A stretch of 64,000 nucleotides of DNA from Deltaproteobacteria bacterium (GTDB lineage: Bacteria > Desulfobacterota > Desulfarculia > Adiutricales > Adiutricaceae). Numbering within the stretch: the first letter of the stretch is position 1; the number at the start of each line of letters is the position of its first letter. Under the pieces are notes generated by a model. That model searched no databases, was not told where the DNA came from, and worked only from the letters and a program-made list of their open reading frames with translations. Shown piece by piece: positions 37,369 through 47,232 of this stretch. The stretch spans positions 37,306 through 101,305 of the forward strand of contig JAISCZ010000069.1 of the NCBI GenBank assembly GCA_031265205.1, read 5' to 3'. The position numbers and the translations under genes were made by a program.

Positions 37369-40300
37369 ATGTCCGAAATAAAAGAAGAAATACCCGAAAT
37401 AAAAGAAGAAATACCCGAAATTAAGGAAGAAATATCGCGAGCGTTATACGAAAGCGGTTTGTGGCGGGCGGTATTGGATGAACTCGCGAATAGCCGGGAA
37501 AATTACGCGCGTTTTTTAGTCAGTTGCCAAGGGGTAGGCGTGGGCGACAACTCCAGCCCAGGCTTGGCCGCGGCGGTCTTAGAGGCGCGGGTCGGCGGCG
37601 ACAAGGAGAGCCTCGCGAAACTTCTTTCTTGTTGGAACCGGGCGCGCGCGGATAGCTGGCCCGACGCTTTGGGCGCGGACGGGGGCGACGCGCGGCTGAG
37701 GGCTTTAGGCCTCCACTTGGCTGGGCTCGCGGACGCTTCTTTGCCCGAACTGTACCCCGACGCCGCCGCGACGGCGAGCGCGCTCGTTGGCGCGACGGAC
37801 TCCTTTTCCGCTGAACTTTCGCGGGCGTGGGGCGCGTTTCGCGACCTTCTCGCCGGGAGGGAGCTTCTGTTCGAAGCCGCGGAGACGCTGGAGACGCATT
37901 TTGGCCGCCTCAAAGACGCCATCCACGCGAAAGCGGAAGATTTTTCCGCGTTGCGGGGGATTTGCGAAAGGAAGCTCGCGAAGATTTTAGATCGCCTCGC
38001 GCGAGCGGGGATCGTGGAGGGATTGGGAGCCGAAGAGCTTAACGGCGCGGCGGAGCCCGTCGGCCTTTTCGCCGTGGGCTTACCCGGGTGGCTCGCGCGC
38101 GTCTCCGCCGCCCTGGAACTGGAAGCCGAGAAGGCGGAGAGGGAATACCGGCGCCAGAGAGACGAAGAGGAGCGGTTGGCGGCCGCTGAGTCCGCGCGGA
38201 GGGAAAAGAGGAGGAAAGTCAACCTCCTGGTGCGGGTCGCGGAATTTTGGCCTGACGGGCGGGATAAAGCGATTATTGGGGAAGCGCTCCTTGAGTTGGC
38301 GGAAAAAGGGGAAAACGCGGAGCCGCGCTCCGACGCGGCGCTCATTGTCGACCTCATTGACGGTAAAGTCACGTTCGGCGCGGAACACGACGACTATTTT
38401 GAGCGTTACTCGCACGGATTCGCGCGCTTTATCGCGAGGGGCGGGCTTGCCCAATTTAGGCGCGCGCCTGAAGAGGAAGAGACGGAAGCCGTTCCGGCGG
38501 AAAAGCCCCAGGCGGGACCGGAAGCGGCGAAGGAAGAGACGGAAGCCGCCGCGACGGAACCTCTTCAGGCGGGGCCAGCGGCGGTAGCGGAAGAGACGGA
38601 ACCCGTTCCGGCGGAAACGCTCCAGGCGGGACCGGAAGCGGCGAAGGAAGAATCGGAAGCCGCCGCGACGGAACCTCCTCAGGCGGCGCCGGCGGCGATG
38701 GCGGTGGCGGAAGAGACGGAAGCCGTTCTGGCGGAAAAGCCCCAGGCGGGCCTGGAAGCGGCGAAGGAAGAGACGGAAGCCGCCGCGACGGAACCTCTTC
38801 AGGCGGCTTCGGCGGCGGTGGCGGAAGAGACGGAACCCGTTCCGGCGGAAACGCCTTGGACGGAGCCCCCGGCGGAAGAGGAAGAGAAGGATGGCTCCGA
38901 AGGCGCCGCGGAAGATGACGCGGCGCGCGCCGAGCGCGAAAGAGTGGAAAAAGCTATTGGCGAGCTTAAAATAGAAATTATTGACGCGCTTAATAAACGC
39001 CAAAACGCTCTACCTGACGCTGAACTACTAAGTGGCGCCGATGAGCATGATTTTTTTAACCTTGTTCAATTACTTGAGAAACATTTGATATCCGAAAAGG
39101 ATTTCGCGTCTCTTTACTGGTTTTCGCGCGCCGATAAGAGCCATTTTTCGCGCGCCGACACAAACCAAGATTTTATCCAGCCTTGGCTCGCGGAGACTCT
39201 TTACTACGGCGCCAACGGCAATTTTCGGCGCGAGGAGAGCAAAACGCGCCTGTCGGAACTTTTTGGCGTAGCCTTACGGCGCGTGAAAGAATTAAGCGAC
39301 GTGGAAAGGGATCTCTTAACGGCTTCCCTAATAAGGCCCGCGCCAACGATTGAATACTTCGACGTCGGTAAGCTTCTTAACGCCATGGCCGACAAGAATA
39401 CTCCGAAATCGGCTCTCTGGGAATTTTTGCGGGAATTGGGCGATTTAGCCGCCAGGATTCAGCGCGGGGAGTTAGTCCTGGGGGAAGAGATAGTCAGCGA
39501 GGCGGCCGCCGAGGAAGCGTTGGACGCGGATCTGTCCGAGCTTAGGGAAAAGACCAATAAATGGAGGGAAAACGCGCCTCATAAGAGAAATAAATACATT
39601 CCGGCGTCCAGCGTCTTTTACGCTCTCGTCTCGCCGGAAGGAGAACTGAGTAATCTGATAACTTACGCGGAAAACGCCGTGAGCGACGCGGAACTCAAAG
39701 AAATCGCCAAGGTCGTGAACGATTGGAAGAAAGAAAGCTATAGAAAGAAAAAGATTGGCGATATCCGAAGGGAACTGAACGGTCCCGGAGCCAAAGAAAT
39801 AGTGGCGGGAGCCCTTAAACAGTTACTTGACGGTATCAACGTGGCGGTCAAACTCGCCGACGAATGGATAAGGCTTAACCAGAAAAGGCTCCGCGGGGGG
39901 CGAGAGCGCTCCAATCTTGCCCGCGTCCAGGAAATCCTCGCGAGCCTCGCGAGTAAAGCCGACTCGGCGAGCCGGGAATTGGGCCACTCTCGGTCTGACC
40001 CCGCCCAAAGTTTGCTTTATAACACGCTCTCCGAGCTCGCCGGCGACTGCGTTTCCTTTTTCGCGCGGAGCCAGGCGCGGAAACCGTCCCCGGAGGGCCT
40101 TCCCGAGCTGGAGACGAAGCTTAAACTGTGGCTCCTGAAAGCGAACTCCCAGGCCGCCGAGACTGACGGGGAAGACCTTTCTTTCTCCGACTTCATCAAG
40201 GCTTTTAAAAACAACGCGAGCGAGAGCGATAACTGTCTGAGGCAATTGAGCGGGGGCGCCGTCCATCTCGTCGCGGCGGCGGTCGCCTTGGACCCCAAAC

Positions 40301-43300
40301 TCGCCGAAAAGGACGATCCGGAGGTCTCCGAACGGAATTTGGGCGATTCGCTGAGGGCGGCCTGCGCGACGCGCCTGGAAGACATTAGGGAGGAAATTGT
40401 CATAGTCCAAGACTCCGTCGAGGAACGGTACGTCTGGGGAGGGCTCCAGCGGGCGAAACGCGACTCTCTCGTCGGAGAGATGGACAACCTTTCCCAGAGA
40501 ATGGATTCTCTCGCCGAGGGCCTGGGGAAGGATGGAAAGGCGGCGCTCTGGTCCCAGCCCCTTACTCTTTCCGAACTCGCCAAAATCCAGGTGGCGGCGC
40601 GTCGGAGCCTTGAGGAGCTGAAGATTTATGACGCTGAGGCGATGGATGAGGTTGAGCGAGCTCTGGACGAGTTTAAAAGCCTGCCCAGAGTCCCGGAGGA
40701 TGCGGTCAATCTGATCCGGGAGATGATCGACCATCTGGAGAGCGCGGCGGCTCTGGACCAGATGACGCGGTTTAGGGATCTTCTCGACCGGGGCGAGCCT
40801 ATAAAGATCGAGCCGGAACGCGCCGTTATTTCTTTTGTCGAGGACTTTTACGACGATCTGGAGCGGATCCATCGGGAAGGCGCCGCGAGCCATCCCGGAG
40901 AGGGTCACGCCGCGCCCGATAGTTTGCTCTCGCTCTGGCGGCGACTCGGCGAGGAGCCGCTGAATTTCCTCTCCACCCCTTTTTGGACGTCAATTTTAAA
41001 GCAATTTTTGCGGGGCCTGGGGTTTTCCTTCCACGAATCCGTGAAGTTGGAAAAAAGCGTGGAAGGGGCGCCCTATTTTTGGACGCGCTTGGACCCTGAG
41101 GAGATGACAATTGATTCCATTCTCCCGCTCTGGGGCTCGAAACGCGACGGGCGGCACACGCTCGCGTTCGGGTGGGGCAATATCGGCGTCGATCAGATCG
41201 CTCAGTTCGTGAATTCACCCGGAGTGGACCGGGACGCCTCGCTTTTTGTCTTTTGCTTTACCCGCCTGAACCGGTCCAGTCGGGTAGCCTTGGGTCGGCA
41301 GTTCCGACGGGCGGGGCGTTGCCCGGTCGTCATTGACGATAATCTTATTGACTGGCTCGCGCGGCGCGAGTTTGGATCTCTGGACATGTCCCACGCGACG
41401 TTGGAGGCCGGGGCGGCGGGCGGCTACTTCAATCCCTATACCCCAAACGTGGCGGGGGGAGGCGTGCCCAAGGAGATGTTTTACGGTCGAAGGGACGATA
41501 TCGAAAAACTCTGGGACAAATACGGGCCCTGCCTCCTGTACGGCGGCAGGCAGCTCGGCAAGTCCGCCATTCTCTGCTACCTGGAGCGGGAACATCACGC
41601 GCCGGAAAAAGGCGATTATGTCATTTATGAAAGCGCTGGCGACACGCCCTTAAACGCGATAATTTCCGAAATGCTGGAGAAAGCGGGCCTCGGTTGCCCT
41701 AAAGCCAACGCCAAAGCGCGCGAGTTGGGGGACCACATTCATAAGGTTTTGAAGCGAGATCTCGCGAAAAAGACCAAAAGGATTCTTTTTCTCATAGACG
41801 AAAGCGATCTCCTTTTGGACGCCGAAAGAGCGGAAAAATTCGCCAATCTGGCGGTTTACCGCGACGTTATGCAACAGACCGACCGCGATTTTAAGATAGT
41901 GCTCGCGGGGCTTCATTCCGTGCAGCGCTTTCAGCATTACCCCAACAATCCGCTCAAGCATTACGGCGATCCCTTGCGCGTGGGGCCGTTGGCCCCCGCT
42001 GACGCGTACAACCTTATCGCGCGGCCAATGAAGGCGTTGGGAGTCGTTTTCGCGGCGCGGACCCTGGTCCACAGGGTGCTCTACCGCGCCAATTACCATC
42101 CGAGTTTATTGCAGCTCGCCTGCCACGCGTTAGTTGAGCACGTCTTGAAAAACCTTACGGAAGACGAGGCGGGCCCTCCGTTCATGATCGCCAATGAGGT
42201 GATCGACGACGTCTTTCGGAAGGCCGAGCTCCAAAATAAGATGCGCGAGCGCTTCCAATGGACGGTGGATCTTGACCCGCGCTATCGGGTTATCACTTAC
42301 ACGATAGCCTATTTGGAGAGCTGCGGTGGGAGCGAGGACGGGCGGGAAGGATTGCCGGCGACCGAAGTCTTCAATTACCTCAAAATATACTGGCCGCAAG
42401 GTTTTAACGACGTGGAGTTTGACGCGGTGGAGAGCCTGATGAGCGAGCTGGAGGGATTGGGGATTCTCCGGAGGATAGCGGACCGTTTCGCCCTCCGGAG
42501 CCATAACATCTTAAAGCTCCTCCAGTCAGACGTGGACATCGAAACTGAGCTGGATAGGTTCAAGTTTATCGATTACGTCCATCCGAGCGGACCCGAAGGC
42601 GCGCGGCGCGTCCTGCCCGGAACGGGCGCGAGAGACCCCAGCCCGCTCTCGTACGCGGTGGAGAGTTCTTTTTTAACCGAGGAGACGGGCGCGAGCCTGA
42701 TCGTCGGCTCCGAGGCCTTGGGCTTAGGTCGCGCGCCGCTCGCGCTGGAGACTATTTACGCGGAAAGGTTCGGGGAATCGTCTCAAGGAATGGCGAAGAT
42801 CGTGCGCGACTCCCTGTCGGCCGCGAAGCAGGAGGGCGAGGTCAGGCGTTTTTTTGAGTCCCGCAAAAACCGCGGCGCCGAGCGCTCCATCGCCGTTCTG
42901 GTCGCTGGAGATCCGGTCAAGTTTTGGGACGCCTTCGACCAGGCCTCCGCCTTTCTGTGGAAACGGAGGTGCGACGCCCATTTTAAGCTCATTGGCGTCG
43001 TCAGCCCGTCGGCGTTCATTTCTCCCCTGGCGGCGAGCGTCTTGAAGAAGCGCCGTTTTGTCGAAATTCATTACCTGGAGCGCTGGAACCGCAACAGCGT
43101 CGCCAACTTTCTGGATGTCGTGGGCCTCGCGAGCGACGCCACGAGCCGCGTTTTGAAAAAGACCGGCGGCTGGGACTGTCTCGTCTTGCCGGAATTGAAG
43201 GGCGCGAGTAATCTGGCGAGCGCGGAAGGGACGGAAGGGGAAAGGCTTTTGGCGCCGCCGGGGTTTCACTCCCTCGCGGGTTTCGCGGATCCGCCGCCGC

Positions 43301-43590
43301 TTTATAGGGCGCTCAATCAATTTTTCGTCAATTTCGGCCAAGACCCGTTTACCGAGGACGTGTTCGTGGAATATGGGCGAATGTACGCGCGCGAACCGGA
43401 TGATGGCTCATTAGGCTTTGACCCCTCCGACCAGGAGCTGAAGGACGCCTTCTACTTTCTGCGGCGCCTGACCTTGATCGTCCAGGACGCGCCAACGGAG
43501 ATATCGCGGGACGCCGCGCGGAGTGAAGCTTCTTATCGCGCCGACGCCTTCTATCGCGATTCCCTCATGGCGGACAAGACGCCGGAATAG
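37369..43590 (+). CDS. Giant STAND/AAA-type P-loop ATPase
   Basis: A 2073-residue protein; the ATG at 37369 follows AGGGAAGAAGAA. It begins with tandem EIKEEIP heptads. Residues about 370-520 are a low-complexity Ala/Glu/Pro region with repeated units of the type EETEAVPAEKPQAGPEAAK. A long helical region follows to about 1300. The ATPase domain has MFYGRRDDIEKLWDKYGPCLLYGG leading to Walker A GGRQLGKS (about 1390) and Walker B RILFLIDESDLLLD (about 1474). Then come HxSLLQLACHALVEHVL and a winged-helix region (about 1640-1730). The last 350 residues carry a second, degenerate nucleotide-fold-like part (LIVGSEALGLGRAPLALETI). This order (long sensor, ATPase, winged helix) resembles STAND signalling ATPases. 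It has its own promoter, and a partner gene follows 13 bases on. Confidence 0.8.
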   Translation: MSEIKEEIPEIKEEIPEIKEEISRALYESGLWRAVLDELANSRENYARFLVSCQGVGVGDNSSPGLAAAVLEARVGGDKESLAKLLSCWNRARADSWPDALGADGGDARLRALGLHLAGLADASLPELYPDAAATASALVGATDSFSAELSRAWGAFRDLLAGRELLFEAAETLETHFGRLKDAIHAKAEDFSALRGICERKLAKILDRLARAGIVEGLGAEELNGAAEPVGLFAVGLPGWLARVSAALELEAEKAEREYRRQRDEEERLAAAESARREKRRKVNLLVRVAEFWPDGRDKAIIGEALLELAEKGENAEPRSDAALIVDLIDGKVTFGAEHDDYFERYSHGFARFIARGGLAQFRRAPEEEETEAVPAEKPQAGPEAAKEETEAAATEPLQAGPAAVAEETEPVPAETLQAGPEAAKEESEAAATEPPQAAPAAMAVAEETEAVLAEKPQAGLEAAKEETEAAATEPLQAASAAVAEETEPVPAETPWTEPPAEEEEKDGSEGAAEDDAARAERERVEKAIGELKIEIIDALNKRQNALPDAELLSGADEHDFFNLVQLLEKHLISEKDFASLYWFSRADKSHFSRADTNQDFIQPWLAETLYYGANGNFRREESKTRLSELFGVALRRVKELSDVERDLLTASLIRPAPTIEYFDVGKLLNAMADKNTPKSALWEFLRELGDLAARIQRGELVLGEEIVSEAAAEEALDADLSELREKTNKWRENAPHKRNKYIPASSVFYALVSPEGELSNLITYAENAVSDAELKEIAKVVNDWKKESYRKKKIGDIRRELNGPGAKEIVAGALKQLLDGINVAVKLADEWIRLNQKRLRGGRERSNLARVQEILASLASKADSASRELGHSRSDPAQSLLYNTLSELAGDCVSFFARSQARKPSPEGLPELETKLKLWLLKANSQAAETDGEDLSFSDFIKAFKNNASESDNCLRQLSGGAVHLVAAAVALDPKLAEKDDPEVSERNLGDSLRAACATRLEDIREEIVIVQDSVEERYVWGGLQRAKRDSLVGEMDNLSQRMDSLAEGLGKDGKAALWSQPLTLSELAKIQVAARRSLEELKIYDAEAMDEVERALDEFKSLPRVPEDAVNLIREMIDHLESAAALDQMTRFRDLLDRGEPIKIEPERAVISFVEDFYDDLERIHREGAASHPGEGHAAPDSLLSLWRRLGEEPLNFLSTPFWTSILKQFLRGLGFSFHESVKLEKSVEGAPYFWTRLDPEEMTIDSILPLWGSKRDGRHTLAFGWGNIGVDQIAQFVNSPGVDRDASLFVFCFTRLNRSSRVALGRQFRRAGRCPVVIDDNLIDWLARREFGSLDMSHATLEAGAAGGYFNPYTPNVAGGGVPKEMFYGRRDDIEKLWDKYGPCLLYGGRQLGKSAILCYLEREHHAPEKGDYVIYESAGDTPLNAIISEMLEKAGLGCPKANAKARELGDHIHKVLKRDLAKKTKRILFLIDESDLLLDAERAEKFANLAVYRDVMQQTDRDFKIVLAGLHSVQRFQHYPNNPLKHYGDPLRVGPLAPADAYNLIARPMKALGVVFAARTLVHRVLYRANYHPSLLQLACHALVEHVLKNLTEDEAGPPFMIANEVIDDVFRKAELQNKMRERFQWTVDLDPRYRVITYTIAYLESCGGSEDGREGLPATEVFNYLKIYWPQGFNDVEFDAVESLMSELEGLGILRRIADRFALRSHNILKLLQSDVDIETELDRFKFIDYVHPSGPEGARRVLPGTGARDPSPLSYAVESSFLTEETGASLIVGSEALGLGRAPLALETIYAERFGESSQGMAKIVRDSLSAAKQEGEVRRFFESRKNRGAERSIAVLVAGDPVKFWDAFDQASAFLWKRRCDAHFKLIGVVSPSAFISPLAASVLKKRRFVEIHYLERWNRNSVANFLDVVGLASDATSRVLKKTGGWDCLVLPELKGASNLASAEGTEGERLLAPPGFHSLAGFADPPPLYRALNQFFVNFGQDPFTEDVFVEYGRMYAREPDDGSLGFDPSDQELKDAFYFLRRLTLIVQDAPTEISRDAARSEASYRADAFYRDSLMADKTPE

Positions 43591-43603
43591 CGGGCGCCCC
43601 GAG

Positions 43604-44962
43604 ATGATCTGGAGAACCCCGAACGGGCGGGCTTTCGTGGAAAGCGTTGACGGAGATCTGGCCAGAGGCGGCAACGCCGTTCTGGAGTTGCCTAAACCCC
43701 TCGTCCAGGTAAGGTTCCTCGAAGAGCTGAAGCTTATTCTACGCCAGAAAGGGCGAGGCTTTTTGAGCGTTTTCGATCTCTCCGGGCGCTCGGCGCGCGC
43801 TTCCGGGGAGCTCTGGGCTATCCTCCGTGACGGCGTGGCCTGGGACACGGTCGCCGCTCCCCCCAATTTCTGCTCCCCGCCCGCTCTATCCACGCTTTTT
43901 CGGGCTATCGCCGCCAACGATCGCCTCTCTTTTTTGGCCCTCGCCGGGCTTGATTCCTTAGAACCCCAGGCCCTGGGAAGCCTCGCGCGGGGCGTTTCAG
44001 AGTGGGCGCGGCTCGCGCGTCAGCCGAGCGAGTTCCAGCGGCCCAGCGGCTTACGGCTCGTCCTTTTGGCTCCGCCCGCTTTTCCGGAGACGCGGACGGA
44101 CCTTTTCCTCTCGAAGCGCGTCTTTTGGGGCGTAATCCGCCAGAGCGACATGGATTGGGCCTTGGCGCGCCTTTTGGAGGAGACTTCCGCTCAAGTCGCG
44201 CCCGCGTCCGTGGCCGAGGGCCAGGCGGAGCACCTTTTTCTGAAGGCGCTCTGCTTGGGGCTTTGCCACGAGGATTTTTGGCTCATGGAGCGCTTCGTCC
44301 GCGCGCTACCGCGGAGCCTGGGGGAAGTCTCCAAAATACTGGAGGAACACCCGCTCCAGAGGGTCGCGCGCGGGCGCGAACTCCCGCGCGCGGCGGTCGC
44401 GCCCCTTCATCACCCCTCGCTCAGCGGCGGTCGTCCCCGTCCCCGGCCCTCAGGGAAGGAAGAAAAAGAACTGTGGGCGGAAGGGCTCCTCACGGCCGGC
44501 GGGCAGTCTGGGGCGCACCCGACCCTCCTCGACGAAACGGAATTGGAAAGGGCCGTGGCGGCCGCCCAGAGAGAGGTTTTGCTGCCGGTCGCGGACCACG
44601 TTCACGAGCTTTTAAAGGCGACCGTGGAAATGGCCCACGGACCGGGGATCTGGGAGCACCTCGTGAAAGACGACGAAAGGCGCGCGGATATTTTAAGCGA
44701 GATCTCCCCGTTCGCCTTTTTTCTCAAAAACGAGATTAAACCCAAGGGGAGCTTCGCCGTCCACCTGAAGGCGGCCGCCGTGGATTGCGCTTTTTCCTGG
44801 AGGGCTATCCGCCACGCGAATTCCCACAACCGGTTGGCCTCGTTCGCGCTAATTCTCCAAGCCGTCGAGGATTTGCGCGAGTTTGGCGCGCGCCGCGAAA
44901 GGGCGTGGCGTCAGGAGAGGACTCCCATGGGGCGGCGCGGCGGCGCGGGCCCGCGGAATTAA
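43604..44962 (+). CDS. Partner protein of the giant ATPase, unknown family
   Basis: A 452-residue protein read from ATG at 43604, 13 bases after the ATPase stop; the frame extends further upstream but only inside the ATPase gene. Residues 45-200 look like a nucleotide-binding fold without a P-loop (FLSVFDLSGRSARASGELW, LSFLALAGLDSLEPQALGS, GLRLVLLAPPAFPE), an ATPase-like core that has lost its catalytic motifs. A helical half follows, with HHPSLSGGRPRPRPSGK as a flexible linker near residue 270 and a terminal Arg/Gly-rich tail. The tight spacing implies that it is made with the ATPase and acts with it, perhaps as adaptor or effector. I cannot assign a function. Confidence 0.7.
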   Translation: MIWRTPNGRAFVESVDGDLARGGNAVLELPKPLVQVRFLEELKLILRQKGRGFLSVFDLSGRSARASGELWAILRDGVAWDTVAAPPNFCSPPALSTLFRAIAANDRLSFLALAGLDSLEPQALGSLARGVSEWARLARQPSEFQRPSGLRLVLLAPPAFPETRTDLFLSKRVFWGVIRQSDMDWALARLLEETSAQVAPASVAEGQAEHLFLKALCLGLCHEDFWLMERFVRALPRSLGEVSKILEEHPLQRVARGRELPRAAVAPLHHPSLSGGRPRPRPSGKEEKELWAEGLLTAGGQSGAHPTLLDETELERAVAAAQREVLLPVADHVHELLKATVEMAHGPGIWEHLVKDDERRADILSEISPFAFFLKNEIKPKGSFAVHLKAAAVDCAFSWRAIRHANSHNRLASFALILQAVEDLREFGARRERAWRQERTPMGRRGGAGPRN

Positions 44963-45398
44963 CGCCGAAGTCGCCGCCGCGCGCCATGGCCCGGGAAATC
45001 CGCGCCGTCCGCGTTTCTTCATAAATTTTTACGCGCGGAGCGCTTCGCGGCGCCCGCGTTCAGCGCTAATGGGACGGCCGAGGCCGCGGCTATTTTGCCT
45101 CCCTTTGCTTTATTTTTTTGGGTCGTCGCCGGGACCGCGGCGTATTTTGACCAGAGTCGAGCTTACCGCGTTTCGCTCGCTGAACTACTCGCCAGCTCTT
45201 TCGAGTATGCTATAATAATACGTTAGCCGACGCCGATTTCGGCGCGACGCTTTCCAAAGATTCGCGAATCGTCTCGGATAACGATTTAGGTGGCTGGACA
45301 TCTAATTTCAATTCATATCACTTAACGCGCGCGTATCTCCATCAAATACACGCGTCTTTCGTAGCCAATAGTTTTTGGTAATACGCTAGGAGGCGCTT
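44963..45398. other. Intergenic region with a TATAAT box
   Basis: A 436-base gap. A TATAAT lies at 45211-45216 without a clear -35. The small hairpin CGCCGATTTCGGCG (about 45230-45243) follows it. It probably holds the promoter of the acidic-protein gene, about 190 bases upstream of its start. Confidence 0.45.
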
Positions 45399-46094
45399 TT
45401 GGACAAAGACAGCCAAGTTATGGCCAAACACGCTTTGGAACAAATCAAAGCTATAGCGGGCCCGGGGGAGTTTCAACCGCGCCCAATGCTGCTCCATTTT
45501 CTCCTGAACTGGGACGGTCGAATAACGAGTATGGAGAAACAGATCTGGAAACTGGAGGAACTGAAGGAGCCCCGGGAACCCCATCATATAGCGATACTCA
45601 ATCAGACTATCAAGGAAGTCAGAGAGACGATGGGGGCTATCGAAGCGAAGTACCCCTGGATGAATCTAATGATGTATTTTTTAGGGGTAGGGGCGCCCCC
45701 TCCGACGCACGACGAAGTGCAGCTCACTCCGGAGAACCGGGAGTATTTTCAGGAACGCTGGACCCCGGAAGAAGTGGAAAAGGAAGAAGCGATCCGTCAG
45801 AGCTATCCCCAGCCCGAAGAGATGGAGCGGATTCTGACGGAGTTGGAGGAGCCCCTGTTGCTTCTGGACGCCCACGCCTGGAAGGCCGAGGCTATGGCGA
45901 TGAAGTACGTGCGGGAGACTCCGGCGAGACGGAAGTCGGACGCGGAGTTCCTCACGATGACGGCGGAGGATCACCTGGCGCTGGCAGAGGAGCTGGCCCG
46001 GGAGGACGCCGAGCTGGAGCCCGAGACCGAAGACGACAGCTGGGAGGACTCCGAGATAGACTCCGAGCCCGAGCCGGAAGACGAGTCCGACTAA
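45399..46094 (+). CDS. Acidic unknown protein
   Basis: A 231-residue protein starting with TTG at 45399. AGGAGG (45388-45393) at ideal spacing decides this start. The first 110 residues are helical (KHALEQIKAIAGPGEFQPRP, then MEKQIWKLEELKEPREPHH). The second half is strongly acidic and ends EPETEDDSWEDSEIDSEPE followed by PEDESD. It has no membrane segment or known motif. The frame immediately beyond its stop continues as plausible protein in another phase (see next entry), so the natural protein may have been longer. It follows the giant ATPase pair on the same strand but has its own promoter region. Confidence 0.65.
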   Translation: MDKDSQVMAKHALEQIKAIAGPGEFQPRPMLLHFLLNWDGRITSMEKQIWKLEELKEPREPHHIAILNQTIKEVRETMGAIEAKYPWMNLMMYFLGVGAPPPTHDEVQLTPENREYFQERWTPEEVEKEEAIRQSYPQPEEMERILTELEEPLLLLDAHAWKAEAMAMKYVRETPARRKSDAEFLTMTAEDHLALAEELAREDAELEPETEDDSWEDSEIDSEPEPEDESD

Positions 46095-46629
46095 CCTCCG
46101 ATGAGACGACGCGGACGGACTCGCTCCAAGGCCGTCCGCAAATCCTTTCCCCGGAGACCCGGCTGGAGGAGGCCTGGAACGCCACCAAACGCGCGGTCTC
46201 CGGGCTCGCCTCGAGTCTCAACGACGCGCTCAAAAGCGCGCTTCCGGAGCGCGTGGCCCAGCCCGTGGGCCGGACGCCCGCCAGCGTCCCTCCCCGGACC
46301 ACGACGGATATCGCGCGGACTATTTTGGATATGAACCGGGCCCGCGATGAGGCCGCGAGCCGCGCGCGCCCGGCTGGGGAGGGCTACGCCCCGTCCTTTA
46401 TCCGCCCCCCGAAGGCCAGCGAGTTGGAGAACTCGGACTATGAGATCTCCTTCGCCACTAGGACCCGGGGCGCGTTTGAGGAGCGCCAGGCCGCCTTCAG
46501 GCGGTTCGCGGGATTCCTGGACCCACTCGCGGCAAGGCTGAGGCCCCCCTCAACAACGCGCTCTCCTCCGCTTACGCTTAGGTCAAGCGGTTTCTGACGG
46601 AGTCGCTTCCCGAGACCTTCGCCGCGTAG
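46095..46629 (+). pseudogene. Frameshifted gene remnant following the acidic-protein gene
   Basis: From 46100 a frame different from the acidic gene reads as sensible protein: LEEAWNATKRAVSGLASSLN, then DALKSALPERVAQPVGRTPAS, TTTDIARTILDMNRARDEAA and ELENSDYEISFATRTRGAFE. It has no start codon with a ribosome site. Near 46530 the sense jumps to another phase (KAEAPLNNALSSAYA), is cut by TAG, and resumes VKRFLTESLPETFAA to a stop at 46627. The segments NDALKSALPERVA and NNALSSAYA...ESLPETFAA look like two copies of one motif. This is a decayed gene, or the broken 3' half of the acidic gene. Confidence 0.5.
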
Positions 46630-46875
46630 AGGCCTGACTGAGGCGGGTGGCTAAAGAAAGAGGCGCGAGAGAATTATGGTCCGCTGGCGTGGGCCGCAAC
46701 GGCGCGCCGTCCGTCGCTTTGAATTTGGACCCGTTCCCCGCGTGGGTGGAACGAAACTGGGCCCCCACCCCGCGTCATCTTAAGGGGGACGCCGTCGGAT
46801 CCCGAAGAATATGGGCGCGCGTTTCCGGAACTAACGGCGCGCCCGCGATTCCCGTAGCCGTCAATATCGCGGCGA

Positions 46876-47232
46876 CTATCGCGGAATGGGCTCGTCTTTG
46901 GGGATACGCGCCGTAAGCTCGCTGACGATGATAGCCCGCGCGTCCTCTATAAATTTGAGCGTTTTCACGCCGTCGAAGCGCGTGGCTTTGTCGAGGCGTT
47001 CCTGAATGACGAGGCCCGCTTCGGCGACGGGGCTCGACCGCGTAAAGGTTATGAACAAGGACGGGTAAAAAGCCAAGCCGTGGAAAACGCCAAGGAAAAT
47101 TCGCGGGCTCGCGAGGCGATCGTCGCGGCGTATAACCTTATCCCACTTGACGTTCGCCAAGATTATCATTTTGATTTTCCAAAGCCGCGCGCGCTTGTCC
47201 AGCCATTGAAGTTTAGACGCGTTTTCCCCCAT
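46876..47232 (-). CDS. Small unknown protein
   Basis: A 118-residue product on the opposite strand to its neighbours. ATG at 47232 is chosen because GGAGG lies six bases upstream; an upstream ATG (47244) and GTG (47277) are in frame but poorly placed. The sequence looks like real protein (WLDKRARLWKIKMIILANVK, then IQERLDKATRFDGVKTLKF, ending ARIPKDEPIPR), with mixed composition unlike the low-complexity frames around it. No family is recognised. It may be the remnant of a larger gene. Confidence 0.45.
   Translation of the reverse strand: MGENASKLQWLDKRARLWKIKMIILANVKWDKVIRRDDRLASPRIFLGVFHGLAFYPSLFITFTRSSPVAEAGLVIQERLDKATRFDGVKTLKFIEDARAIIVSELTARIPKDEPIPR

Noticed and set aside
46253..46597. 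Intact 114-residue gene from GTG at 46253
   Set aside because: Sensible protein sequence continues upstream of this GTG in the same frame with no start, and the 3' end shifts phase, so it is reported as a remnant.
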